DNA of 64,000 bases from Mortierella sp. BCC40632 (lineage: Eukaryota > Mortierellomycota > Mortierellomycetes > Mortierellales > Mortierellaceae): positions 852,501 to 916,500 of the forward strand of contig WAEK01000015.1 of assembly GCA_011634665.1 (NCBI GenBank), given 5' to 3'. Both the position numbers and the translations under genes were made by a program. Shown piece by piece: positions 10,991 through 22,797 of this stretch (positions are counted from its first letter, which is position 1; every line of letters begins with the position of its first letter). The notes beneath the pieces are model-generated. The model was not told where the DNA came from and did not search any database. It worked only from the letters and a program-made list of their open reading frames with translations.

Positions 10991-12263
10991 GAGGTATCCA
11001 TTGCCACCGTTGCCCATGTGGCCTCTCCGCTCCGCTCCTTTCCTCAGTCTTCGTCTGCGCTTGGCCGCCCTTGTCCTCCTCCTTCGATCGACATCATTGC
11101 GCCCACAGCCCGACTTTGCCATTTTGTCTCAAGTCCAAGAGCCACCCACTCTCTCAGAGCAGAGTCATTTATGGACGGATTGGAAGGCAGAGAACGTGCA
11201 CACACGGTCCGGCGACGTTTTTGCTCGCAATAAAATACAGACTAATTATAAAGAACACGGCGCTTTTGCATCAACACTTCTATTGCTCCATAGGTGCCTG
11301 GTTTGCCTAGTCCCCTTTTTTTTCCTTGGTTTCTATGGATATCTGTGCACAGCTCTGGCTCTCCAATTCCCCAATGTTAATCATCATTACCGCGTCTGAT
11401 TGTCTTTTGCTGGTCGGACGATTATTCGATATTAGGCGAGCCAGAGTTTAATAGCCTAATCTCCCTTGTCTTTTTTGCTGTAACCTAATGTGCTTTCTTT
11501 TTTTTTTTTTTTTTTTTTTTTTTTTGTGTATGGAATGGGCAGATTGGGCTGTTTGGTCTGCAGGACGCTTTCTGGGGGAAGGAAGGACCTTTGTTATTCC
11601 CTGAGTCTCTTTTTTAGTTCAAGAGAAGAGCTACATGGTTGTTTCAATCCTTCCCAATTTTTTAAATTTCGACTCCCAAAACTCCATTTTGACCGTTGCG
11701 CTTGTGTTGGCTCATTCGATGTATGTCATTAGCTTTTTCTATCTCTTTCTCTTCCTTCTTCAGAGGTGGAACATTCAGCGGATCGCCTATTGGACTTGCC
11801 GCCTTTCTTTCTTTCTTTCTTTCTTTTTTGAGATAGCTCGATTGACGCAACATGGCAAGCGAAAAAAAGGAAAAAACAAGGCGAAGGATCACATTCATCA
11901 ACCAGTAACATAATGCGCTTGAGAAAACAGACGACCCTCCTCTTCACTGCCACCATCCGTACGCCAATCCCTTTCTCTCCTTTTCTCTCTCTATCGCTCT
12001 CTCTCTCTCTCTTTTTTTTTAAACCCAATTTTTTTTTTTGCCACCCCAGAAGGTTCAATGCGCCCCGTGGCAAATGGGCTCGCCCCCAAACTCCAAAACT
12101 CACAAACACACAGATGATGGGGGGTGGGGGGAAGGAAGGAGAAGGTACTCAGCTGCAGCCATGACACCCTCCGCTCTAGGGTTAATTCTTTTCCGATCTT
12201 TTTTAGTCTAGCAAGGATCGTCTCGTATGGCTCTCTCTTCTTTGTTTTCTTTCTTTTAATATC
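10991..12263. other. No gene supported
   Basis: The stretch contains many short open frames on both strands. None has a recognised domain or clean exon structure. Repeats include a T run of about 27 at 11499-11525, a TTTC tetranucleotide tract at 11804-11827 and CT tracts at 11980-12011. Confidence 0.4.
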
Positions 12264-13101
12264 CTACCCATACGCCCATCTCATACTAAGTAGATATCCG
12301 GGATCCTCCATCTCCATCAGGTCCATGACATAGTCTGCACGAACAAACTGAGCTTTAAAATAATAGTAATAATAATAATAAAAAGAACTGAGACGGTAGC
12401 AAGAGCCTCAAAGACAGTAACGCCCGTCTGAGCTGCATTGAAGATGGAGCAGGATAGCGTAGCCTGCAGTCAATTGCTCTTGTCCAAAGGGCCTTTTCGT
12501 TTTTTTTTGCCACTGAATATGCAAAAAAAAAAAAAAAAAGGCGGAATGGTGCACCGTAGGGGTAGGGGTGGGAATGGTCTCTACGTGCGGTGAACAACGG
12601 TATCATGATCAATGAAGGTCCATGCCTGTTTGTCAAAAGAAAGAAAGAAAGGAAGAGAGAAAGAAAGGAAGAAAAGAAATCCGCTTAATCATTGTATTTA
12701 GAACCCACTGCCACAGTCGTGTTACCTTGCTCCCGATTTTCAAATGTCTCCTCTTCCTCTTCCTCCAATCCAAACAACACAAAGTCCTGCTCCCTACCGC
12801 TGTTTCTTTGCTTGTGAGTGACAAAGCAGGGTAGCCGAAAATACCAGTGTTCACCTCTGTCTGTTTCCGAATGTTTTTCAGAGGTACCTCACCAGCATCG
12901 TCCCATATCGATCGGATGCCGTTCATCGTTTCTTTCTTTTTGGAATATGCATAGTTTGTCCATGTCGCATGACACTTGAACATCACTTGCGCCTGCTAGA
13001 CCCAGAATCAAAAGTGATATGGAGAAACATTCCATACCTCGTACCTCAACAGACATCATCGCTTCTTCTTCTGACCAATGAAAATGAAAAGACAGTGGCA
13101 T
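12264..13101 (-). CDS. Small multi-exon gene, unidentified product
   Basis: Exon 1 (13101-13045, MPLSFHFHWSEEEAMMSVE) ends at a strong GTACGA donor. Exon 2 starts at 12995 or 12992 (tandem TAGCAG acceptor) and reads QAQVMFKCHATWTNYAYSKK onward. From there two in-phase models exist. Model A is exon 2 to 12855, then 12786-12726 (DFVLFGLEEEEEETFENREQ) and 12625-12609. It gives 91 residues. Model B is exon 2 to 12893, then 12799-12726, 12625-12599, 12463-12389 and 12347-12264. It ends ADYVMDLMEMEDPGYLLS plus nine residues and gives about 139 residues. Model B uses two weak donors (GTTGTT, GTTCTT) but explains coding-looking sequence downstream. No family was recognised. Both models share the start and the first exon junction. 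Confidence 0.42.
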
Positions 13102-13693
13102 GGTTCTTCTCTCTCTCTCTTCTCAATTTTTGTCACACATGCACAAATACACATACGCACACACAAACACATACCCCGCCTCTTCTATTTTTTCCAATCG
13201 TTCTCCAACAACAGAAACGTTCTGTCTCTTTACCAAAAAAAAAAAAAAAAAAAAAAAGGAATAAAGAACCCAATCTGTTTCCGCCGATTCAGCCACAGCA
13301 AAAAGAGTATAGCCTACTCCATGATGGCGAGGATTGGCTCAGAAACTAGGATACGAAAAATAATAATAATAATAAAAAATACTACAATGTCTTTACTGGT
13401 TCATCCTGGTTCTCTGCCTTCTTTTTTTTTGTTTTGTTTTAATAGAGTATCGCGACGAACAAGCTTTCACTTCCTGCCTGGTTACAGTGTAGAATAGAGT
13501 GACACCTTTTTTTTTTTCTTTCTTTTTTTCGATTTGTTTCGATTTGTTCTGTTTTCCATGAAGCTTCCACCCAGAAATGCCTTTGGTGCTGCTAGTCTCC
13601 GGAACTAGAGAGGGGGTTGGGGGGAGGGGGAGAGTAGGTGGGTTCCTTTTCCTGATAAAGGCAAGATCTTTATGAGATATGGAGAGGAAAAGA
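13102..13693. other. Intergenic, mostly low complexity
   Basis: Contains CT-rich and CA-rich sequence directly upstream of the small gene start at 13101, about 22 A at 13236-13257, an (ATA)n tract near 13357-13378 and T runs near 13422 and 13507-13529. One short minus-strand open segment near 13386-13421 (KAENQDEPVKTL) is too short to call. Confidence 0.4.
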
Positions 13694-14547
13694 TCATTCC
13701 TCATCTACTCCACGGATGTATAGAACATTGTTACAGCGGATCAAAACCTCGCCCAGAGTCTGTGATGCAGCTCCATCTACGTATTCCTCAGTGTTGGCCA
13801 ACTAGAATAAAAAGAGAGAGAGAGAGAAAATGCAATAGAAAAGAAAAAGGGATACATATCATTAATATACTAAAAAGAAAAAGAAAAAGAGAGAGTGAAA
13901 GATAAAGCTGCTTTACAAACTGGATCGAGCGGTAGTGGCGATCTTTACCTGAAGGTTCATGTACGAGTCCACAGAGACCAAAAAGCCCTTGTATTCCTGT
14001 CCCCACTTAAGCTTCACCAAAACAGGCTTTCCTGTGAGGCCGTTCAAGAAGGGCTTTGGGTTGACGGGCACAAACTATTCCACGATATACAATGGAGAAC
14101 AAGGTAGAGAAAAAGAAAAAGAAAAAGAGTCCCAAGAGCAGGCTGATTAGTACTCGAGACTATTTCTCCAGGGAGAAAAGGATGCTCTCCTGGTTCGAAC
14201 AGTTCTTCGTATTTCCTGTTGCCTCTGTGACACTCCGTTCCAAATATCTAGTAAATAGAGAGAGAAAGAAAAAAAAAAAGAGAAGGCTTTTTTTTTTTTT
14301 TTTTTTTTGGTTGAGAGTATCCTGAAGTCATTGACAGTTGATGCATCGCTCGATTAAACAATAGAAGAACAAAAGTGTCGGCCATGTGTTGTTATCCATC
14401 CAAATGTCCTGAATCGGCAGCAAAGATTAAAAGAATAATAATAAAAGACTCGTAGCGATGCTCGGAAGAAGACTCCTGAAATGGCGAATGAAGAGTCGGC
14501 GCCCAATGGGAATGATTGATCGTCGCTCTCCCACTTACAGCAGACAT
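13694..14547 (-). CDS. SMX3/SNRPF: Small nuclear ribonucleoprotein F (SmF)
   Basis: Three exons: 14547-14539 (ATG TCT GCT only), 14074-13949 and 13801-13694. They join in phase to an 80-residue Sm protein. The Sm1 motif is visible as [20 protein letters not shown] and [16 protein letters not shown]. The Sm2 motif is the segment ending [23 protein letters not shown] and the EYVDG loop are diagnostic for SmF. The protein is part of the heptameric Sm ring on U1, U2, U4 and U5 snRNAs in the spliceosome. The 464-nt first intron after a 9-nt exon is unusual for this window. The start is fixed by alignment with the family, whose N-terminus is also only a few residues before the NPKPFLN block. It is divergent from TAF8 with 319 bp between start codons. 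Confidence 0.95.
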
Positions 14548-14866
14548 GGTCGTGTATGTTTAGTGCTGGAGAGAGAACCTAGGACAAGAGGCGTCTTATC
14601 ATGATCTGTCTCGCCACCACCACCACCCACCCACCCACAGTCATCTGTACGTCACCGAAATCTGAGGATTGTGAGCTGCACGCTTGTTCTTTTTCTTTTC
14701 TTTTCTTTTCTACTAATTCATTCAAGCAACAGACATCAGGAGCTGAACGTTCACCAAAGGACCACCAACTAGACGGCTAGGAAGGGCGCATAGGCGGAAG
14801 AGACTATCCAACTCTTTGTTCACTTCTCATCCTCACTATCGGTCAACGACACAATAGACATTCTTC
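14548..14866. promoter_or_regulatory. Shared divergent promoter SmF/TAF8
   Basis: Only 319 bp separate the two start codons, so both core promoters must lie here. A CT-rich stretch (TTTTCTTTTC units, 14690-14712) leads into the TAF8 start. A CCACCACCACCCACCCACC run lies at about 14616-14638. No TATA box is obvious. Confidence 0.65.
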
Positions 14867-17161
14867 ATGTCGGACATCACTTCTCCTTCTGCAGGTGCCA
14901 CTGCGGACATGACGGATCACTCCATGTCTCCTTCGCTGTCCTCGCTTTCTCCTTCGTCCTCGCTCTCGGCCTCTCCACGGATAGGCAGTCTGTCGGCACC
15001 ACATGGCCATTCGTTCCTACCTTCATCCCTTCATTCAGCGTCATTACCTCCACCATCAGTTCAGGCAGCCTCAAGTCCACAGACACTCTCTGTCTCACGA
15101 CAGAAACCTTCTTCCACCAAGGCTCGATCCCTGTCCGACGCTAAATCAAAAACACGAGGCCAAACAACGACTCAAGGGCGAACCTCTACACAGGCAAAGG
15201 CACCACCTATACTGCACTCTATGGACAGGGAAACGGCTGAAGCCAGTATGAAGAAAATTGTCTCTATCCTCGCGCTCGCTGCAGGATACGAGGGTATCCA
15301 GGCCTCTGCTCTGGAGACTCTTGTTCGCGTGTTTGAGAGTTGTACGTTTCGATGCCTTGGGATCCGCCCTTTTTTTTTTTTTTTGTCTCCTTCTTCTATG
15401 TAATGGAAGAGGATTGATTCTTGGACTCTTGAACGTGTTGACTGACAGGGCAATCTCACTGATGCTGATTTTTTTTTATAGATACCCAGCAAATGTACTC
15501 TATTGCACACTCTTTCTCGGATCTCGCAGGACGCACACGACCCAACATTCATGACCTCCAGCTCGCATTTGCAGACATGGAAGTTCGCCCCTCTGGGCTT
15601 GACAATTATATCCTGACAGCATCCCGCTCGCGTAGGTTATTGATTTATGTTTTGTTTTTACTCGATCGCGAAGACAAAAGAAAAGAAAAGAAAAAAAAAA
15701 GAGAACTATTGGTTCAAGACTGACACTCGCCCTTTATCTTTCTTCTCTGATTGATATAGATCTACCGTTACTCTTGGGACCACTACAGGAGACAATCGCT
15801 AAACCCAAAAAACTCAAAGAGGACAAAATTGCTTTCTTGGATTCTGATATTGAGGATAACTCGGACAGTGATGAGGAAGATAATCCAGAACCCAATACAG
15901 CAACAGCAACCCCAGTCCAAGGATCTGCCCCTACGCTCGCTGGCACATCTGCACCCACCACTGCCACTGCCGTCGGAACCCAACCAACACCGACCGTTGC
16001 AGCAATAGCGACCAGTGTTTCGGGAGGAGCAGGAGCAGGAGCAGGAGGTTCAACAGCGACAGCAGGAGGTCCTGGTGGAACTTCTGGAACAGGAACAAAT
16101 GCACCAGCAGGCGCTGTACCCAATGCACCTCCACCACCGCCTGCTCCCAAGATCAAGATGACACCACGGACTATTGTTCCGGATCATCTCCCACCTTTTC
16201 CTAGCAAACATTCTTATAAGCAGACACCTGTAAGTCATCTTTCTTTCTCTTTTATCATCCCTTTCAAATCATGGTTGTTAGTAACACCAGGTGATTGATT
16301 TTTTATTTGATTTGATTCTGGGTGGGAAATTAGGTCTTTGTGAAACGACCATCGGATCCTCAAAAGATTCGAGAACTCAATGCAGAGCAATCTCGACTAG
16401 TGGAATCCAACCTAAAACGACTGATGGCAGCCGAGAACAAAGTGGCCATGGCGGCCCATAAGGGTCCACTCTTACCAGGACTTTCATCCAGTGGTGGCGG
16501 TGGTAGTGGTGGCGTCGAGTCCTCTTCTTCACCTTCCATGTCCACGTCCCAGTCCACTCCACAAGGAGAAGTGACAGGAACAGGAACACCGATCAAACGA
16601 GAAGGTAGTGGAGATTTAGGAATGTTGATGGCGACTACGACCTCTGCCATGGATACGGATTCGATTATGACGGAATCGATTCAACAACAACGAGCAATGG
16701 CACGATTGGAAGCCTTGCCAGTGGTGAATTATGAATCTTCGAAACGTCAACAACAACTTAAATCTCGGAATCGGGATCATTTATTGCATGCACTCTTGGT
16801 TCATAATCGACAATCCCAAGAGTCGTCCTCACAGCCATCCCAGCAGCAACAACAACAACAACAGCAGCAGCAGTCATCTCAGTCATTATCGAATGGACAG
16901 GGGAGTCAGAATGAAGCCTTGACGAATGAAGCAGGGGATGGAGCAGGTGCTCATGGAGGGAATGGGGCGGGAGGAGGAGGCTCTTCGTTGAGTCATAGCA
17001 AAACCGAGTGGCGCAAGGAACGGAGACGACTTCGACGAGAACAAACCATGCTCGAATACCAAGCGGAGCAAACGATGCATCATAAACGGATGCGACAAGA
17101 GAGTGCTCATTTCCAGGCCAGTACGAGTCGGTTAAAGCTTGTTAGCATGGATGTGGACTGA
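14867..17161 (+). CDS. TAF8: TFIID subunit TAF8
   Basis: Four exons: 14867-15341, 15482-15631, 15760-16229 and 16334-17161. They are in phase and encode about 640 residues. After a Ser/Pro-rich N-terminus, residues about 125-205 form the bromo-associated histone fold (ILALAAGYEGIQASALETL, then RPNIHDLQLAFADM). Around 342-400 is the TAF8 C-terminal motif: IVPDHLPPFPSKHSYKQTPV, crossing the third intron, then FVKRPSDP and the RELNAEQSRLVESNLKRLM helix. TAF8 pairs with TAF10 in TFIID and helps bring TAF2 into the complex, in the nucleus. Long Ala/Gly/Thr-rich and Gln-rich (about 16843-16872) insertions make it larger than human TAF8 (310 residues). A basic segment at the end (KERRRLRREQ) may serve nuclear import. 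AATAAA follows at 17205. Confidence 0.93.
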
Positions 17162-17813
17162 CAAAGGACCATTAGAGTGTCTCTGTTCTTGCCACTAGAA
17201 TACTAATAAAAAAAAAAAAAAAAAAAAAAATAAGCAGGCATTTTTTTTTTCTTGCAGATGAAAAGGAATATGTTTTTATTTTACAGAGTATTAAGCGAGA
17301 AGGAGGGTCCTATTGGTACAACATCGCGCTTTTTTTTTTTAACATGGGGAGAAAAAGAAGAAAAAGCAAATAAAAATAAATAAAACCCCCTAGAGCAAGA
17401 GGAGGGTTTTTTTTTTTCTTTTTTTTTTGCTCTAATTGTTTTTTTTTCTCTAGTTCTCGATGATAGAGACAGGGGATGGGGGGATGGGGGGATGAGGATG
17501 GGAGGGGAAGGAGGGGGGGGGATAGGAAAAATCAAAATGGGGAATAGTTATGTAAAACGAGAGAAATATATATAAAAGTGAATAAGAAACATGAATCATG
17601 GCACATGGGTAAGGCATCAAAAAGAAAAAAAAAAAAAAAAAGAAAGAGAAAATGGAAACAAACATGGGCAGGCGGGAAAATAAAAAAAAAAAAAAACTAG
17701 GGAGAAGATGGATTCCTTTTGCTCTTTTTTTTTTTCTCTCTCTTTTTTTTTTTTTTTTTCTTTTTTCCACATAAGGCGGAAAAAAAAACAGCCACCACCC
17801 TCACTCAGCTCTC
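17162..17813. other. Convergent intergenic region TAF8/kinase
   Basis: A 650-bp region holding the 3' untranslated regions of two convergent genes. It is dominated by A, T and G homopolymers (for example 17209-17230, 17332-17341, 17621-17641 and 17742-17759). No coding potential. Confidence 0.7.
17205..17210 (+). terminator. Putative polyadenylation signal of TAF8
   Basis: AATAAA lies 44 bases after the TAF8 stop codon and is followed directly by an A run. The spacing fits a eukaryotic poly(A) signal. Confidence 0.6.
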
Positions 17814-20423
17814 TTAAACAGCCATGGCAGTAGGTTGTTGACGGATCAACTCATCCGGAAACTCCATCGGGTGATCTACAGGCAAAATCTGTTGTTGCAA
17901 TGGGTGCTGCTGCTTCTTGGCTCGTCGGTTCAACAATGTTGCCTGATTGATGTTCAAATCAAATCCTGCACGACGACGACGGTTCGCTCCACTGGTCGCG
18001 GTCGGGTTGGGTGATCCAGTTGATCCCATGGCCGATGATACAGCCGCATACGGTGCTCCACTGGCCTGGTTCTTGCTCCGGTGTTGTGACTCCATATGAT
18101 GATGCTTGCGCATTGCTCCATTCATTACTCCAACCACGGCCGATGGAATCGTATATCCGGCTTCTTGCTGTTTCTTTAACAACTCGCGTTGTTTTTCTGC
18201 TGCCATCTCCTCTTGTGCTCGTTGATAATCCCGTTGTTGGAGAATGACCCGGAGATCCGTTGTATTGTTGTTGGGTTGGTTAGGGTTATAGTGGATTCGG
18301 ACATCGCTCATTCCTGCAGCCATCACCTCGTCTTCGCTCATACCCGAGCCTGACTCTTCTTCTTCTTCTTCAATCAAATCTTCTTCGTTCAAGCGATTCA
18401 TAAAAGCCTGGCGCTGACGGGCATCTGCCGGGGACAAACCCATGCCTGCCTGTTGTTGTCCATGGCGTCGTCGAGATTCTTCTTCCATACGATGAACAGC
18501 ATTCGAGACATCAAAGACTTCTCTGAGGCCAATGCCAGGTGAAAGTGGGTTTTCGGCACGGCGTCGGTATGGGGTACGTGGGGCTCCATAGTCAGGGGTC
18601 ATGGCAGCCACAGCCGAAAGAAGCTTGTTCTCGATTGCAGGGGTGGTGGCAGGAGGAGAGACGATCGAAATCTCGGGACCTGGACCTGTGTAAGAGGGAG
18701 TCTGTCCGATCATCGGCACATCTCCGGCCTTGATCCATGGATGGGCCAAGAACTCGTCGATCGTGTATCGCTCGTTGGGGTTGACGCAGAGTAGGTGAGT
18801 AATCAGGTCCTTGGCTGTGGTAGAAAGGAAAAAGGAACAAAAAAGGGAGGGGAAGAAAGATATTCAATCCGGTATCGATTCCATTTCGGAGTTATTAGTC
18901 AGAGCTCTTTTTTCCTTCTTCTGGTTCATTCCTTCTTTTGGGCGGACGAAATAGACAGAGAGATCTTACCTTCACTTGAAATCTCATCCCACCATGGGCT
19001 CAGGAAAGTGTACTGTCCACGGGCAACCTTTTCCGTCAAGGCCTGGATGCTCTCGTCATAGAATGGAGGGAATCCACAGAGCAAAGTGTAGAGCACACAT
19101 CCCAGCGCCCACATATCCACAGACTTTGAGTACCGCTCGTCCTTGACAATCTCGGGGGCCGTGTAGCCCACCGTTCCACATGGGGTCATGGTCTGTTCAT
19201 CCCAAACCACTTTGGACAGACCAAAATCTGCAATCTTGACTCGACCAATACCACCTCCTCCAATGCCTGGCTGAAAGATTCCTTCGTCCTCCTTATCCTC
19301 TTCTGGCGGCTTGAACCCGGGGGGTGAAGGAATGATGGGAATCGGCTCAAAGAGGATATTCTCTGGTTTGATGTCGCGGTGAATCACACCCTTTTCCTCA
19401 TGAAGGTATCGAATCGCCTGAGCGACCTGAAGAATAACATGACGAGTCAACTCTTCTGAAAAATAGGTCAACTTGACAATCCGATGAAACAACTCGCCAC
19501 CTGGGGCAAGTTCGAGAACCAAAAAGTAAAACTCTTCGGATTCTGAAAAGTCGTAGAGCTCGACAATCCCGGGGTGCTTGAGTTGGCGCATAATCTGGAC
19601 CTCCTTGAGAATGTTGGCACGCTAGAGGACAAGAGAAAAAAAAATGAAAGATTGCGATTGATACAAGATCAGACCAACAGGAACCGAGAACAGCCACATG
19701 ACACAGGCGGAGAGGGATAGGGGAGACTGAAGTTCAAGGAGAGGGGCTGGACCGAAGCGATGTTGCAAAATGACGGGGTTTACCTCGGTGACACGGGGCT
19801 TATTTTTCATGTCACGGTGGAGATGCTTGTTCTATTTTTCCGTCAGGGACAAACACGCAGGGAAGCAAAGTCATCCCGCCAAAAAGATTATAAAAAAAAA
19901 AAAAGATGTGGTTAGTCTTAACTCGGGGAAACGAGCAAGCCCTTGTAGACTGACTCTAATGAAAAGAAATAAAAGAACTCTTACCTGAGCACTCATGTCA
20001 TACTTGCGGACTGCCTTGATAGCAACCAGACGGTCCATCTTGGTGTCGTGTGCACGATAGACACTGCTGAATGCACCGCTATTGAACCAGAAAATGATAA
20101 GAGAAGGAACGAGTAAGTGTGAGTGTGAGTGTGAGGAGCTAGGGGAGGGAAGGAGGAAAGAAGGGGTCGATGCAGGGACATGACCAATGGGCCGTTGTGC
20201 CGGAACAAGGTGCATGTCCTTGTCTACTCTGACGCCCTTTTTTTATTTACCCCCCCCCCCCATGAGTGGCGGAGGCGAGAGTGGCGAGCGGTGAGGATAG
20301 AGACCATTTCCCGAGGACAATACAAAGCGCTTCGGTTCAAGGGCGTAGCCGTTGGGCGTGAACGCTCTGTTCCCTCTCTTAACTCTCACTGTTGAATCAT
20401 TTGCATAAACGCTCTTTTGTAGC

Positions 20424-20473
<50 letters not shown>

Positions 20474-22312
20474 GGAGAGAATGAGAGAGAAGAGGGAGAG
20501 GCTGAACAACCCTGTTCATTCCCCGCCTGGTGCAAAACCTGCCCAATGCTTGTTTGCTGGTGCAGATTGCGGTGGCACAAGGACGAACCAGTGGTGACAA
20601 CGTCGGCCCAAAAGGAAAAGAAGCGACCTGTCCACCATCTCTATTCCATTCACCCCCTTCTCCCTGCTTGGAGGAGATAGAGAGCAGCGAGTGAGAGAGT
20701 GGAAGAAACGATACAGGAACGAGGCCGATTTTCCCTTCCTTTCATCCACAAAAAAAAAAAAAAAAAAAAAAAGGCCGAACGAGGCCAGATGGGGCAAACA
20801 CGATACTGGAGATGAATTCCACACCCACAGCAGCCTGTCGGAGACTAGGAGCTGTAATGCAGAGCCAATCCATGCAATGCGAGGCGCATCATCGAGTATG
20901 AAAAATAAAAGCTGCATCTCTCACGCACACAAGGCTGTGTGAGCAGGACGGGGAGTCAACTGTCGCGTTTTTCACTGCTCTCTTTTCTTTTTCTCTCTTC
21001 CTCTCCATTCACAAACCATTCATTTGTCAGGGAGGCGTGCCAGAGAGACATTTTCTCTTTTTTTTTCTCATGCTTTCAGAGAGAGAGTATGACACAAAAG
21101 ACAACACAAGGAAAAAAAGGGAAAAGGGATGTAAAAAAAAAAAAAAAAAAAAAAAAAGGGCCGGAAGGAGAACGGGCAGAAAGAGAGTGTGTGAGAGAGA
21201 GCGTGTGCAAACAGCTAAACAAGTTGGACTCGAACGACATATTCGGTGGGGACGGTTGAGTAGAGCGAGCGGGGCGACCATGACATCATGGCTCTCAGGC
21301 CAAGCAAAAGGGAGACGAAGACATTACGCCTTGCCCAGAGGTTCTCCCTTGCCTTGTTGCATCCCGTTCCGGTGCGGTGCGGCCCCGTCCCTCAGTGTTC
21401 TCCACAGAGCTCAACACATAGCCCACCGGGCTTCAGTCAACCATCGATGGATGGTCGCAAAGGGCCATCCTAGGGACCCAACCATACACACACACATACA
21501 CAGCTCCAGGATGCGCATTGGCCGCATGGGACGAAACACACAGGGCACTTTCTCCAATATTTTTTTTTTCCTCCCCTTCCTTCCTCTCTAACCCTATCCC
21601 CGTGCGTCTCTCTCTCTCTCTCTCTCACTCTTTCTCCTCAAAAACAAAAAAATCATCGAGCTGGTTCAACTTACTCGCCCATCTTTTCCAAAAGTGTGTA
21701 TCGTTCGAGGCCCTCGTAAACAGGGAGTCGTCGTCGTTGCTCACGCTCTTCTGCAACAATACGAGAGGCGGCCTCGGTATTGTTGTTTTGACCAAAAGCG
21801 GCAATTGTGCTGGAGCTATTGCTGTGAGGGATCGCCGTCGTGGTTACGGCAGGGACCGAGGTGGCAGTCTGGTTAGGCTCGAAGCCATGGGGCGGGAGTG
21901 GGAGTTCCATGGAGACGGTGTGAACTGGCGAAAAGTGCTTGATAGAAGATGCTTGTGAGTCGCTGGCAAGCGAGAGATCGTGAAGGGTGCTGCTGTCGTT
22001 GCGGATGTGGTCAGAACAGTTGAGATCAAGGGGACGCTGCATCCGGTCAGGGACGATGGTTGGCGCAGTATTGAGCCGGGGAGGCGTCGCAGGCCGAGGA
22101 GGCGGAGGAGATGGATGCTTGGCTGTCGAGGTCAGCGAGCCGTTGGTGGGCTGTTGAGAGGCAGAAAGGGAGCGAGAATGAGGATGCGAATGTGGAGGAG
22201 AAGGTGAGTGTGCGCTCAGAGATGTACCCGAGTCTTTCGACTGGATAGGGTCCTTTCTCTTTTTCTTTCCGGGACGGACAAGCTTTTTGAGCCGTGCAAA
22301 GAAGGGGGGCAT
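17814..22312 (-). CDS. RCK2/Srk1-like CAMK serine/threonine kinase
   Basis: Five exons: 22312-21675, 20078-19985, 19831-19784, 19621-18970 and 18814-17814. All junctions are in phase, giving about 810 residues. A low-complexity N-terminus of about 205 residues (basic start MPPFFARLKKLVRPGKKKRK, then Pro/Ser/His-rich) leads into the kinase domain. The Gly-rich loop is GDGAFSSVYRAHD, the VAIK lysine follows, and then come the catalytic loop HRDIKPENILF, DFGLSK, GTVGYTAPE and GFPPFYDES. About 40 residues with GFKPPEEDKEDEG are inserted between the catalytic loop and DFG, as in yeast Rck1/Rck2 and fission-yeast Srk1. Those kinases act downstream of the Hog1/Sty1 stress MAPK and control translation and the cell cycle. 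The C-terminal 300 residues are Gln/Asn-rich. The role in stress signalling is inferred from family. AATAAA-type 3' signals were not searched on this strand. Confidence 0.9.
20426..20472. repeat. (GA)n microsatellite in kinase intron 1
   Basis: A run of about 46 nt of GA dinucleotides, with one AAA interruption, lies inside the 1.6-kb first intron (20079-21674) of the kinase gene. Confidence 0.9.
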
Positions 22313-22727
22313 TCTCTCTTTATGTGGAGAGGAGAGGAAGAGATTTTCTTTTTGGATGCGTGGTTGAGGTGGGTGGAGTTGTGTGTGAGTGGTGAGAGAT
22401 GAATAGAAGGTGAGAGGAGGAGTGTGGGGTGTGGCAGGCGGAGAGAGTGAGAAAAAGAAAGGGAAGGAAAGAGAGAGAAAGAGAGGAGACGAAGAGGAAG
22501 AGGAGAAAGAAAATAAAGAAAAGAAAGAGAAAGAGAGAGAGAGAAAGAAAGAGAGCGCGCGCGTGCGTGCGCGCGCGCGTGAAAGAAAAAAAAGATGAAC
22601 AGTCCATGCGGAGCAAACGCAGAGTGGGGAGCCAAGCAGCAGAGAAGTGGGAGCCAGACAGGCACCTCTGTTCAGAGCGTATCGACAAGGAGGGATCAAG
22701 GGCTGATCAACGCTTGTACTCTGGCAA

Positions 22728-22735
<8 letters not shown>

Positions 22736-22794
<59 letters not shown>
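22736..22794. repeat. (GA)n microsatellite upstream of kinase
   Basis: About 58 nt of perfect GA repeat lies 420 bp upstream of the kinase start. It sits within a purine-rich plus-strand tract running from about 22440 to 22860. Confidence 0.95.
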
Positions 22795-22797
<3 letters not shown>

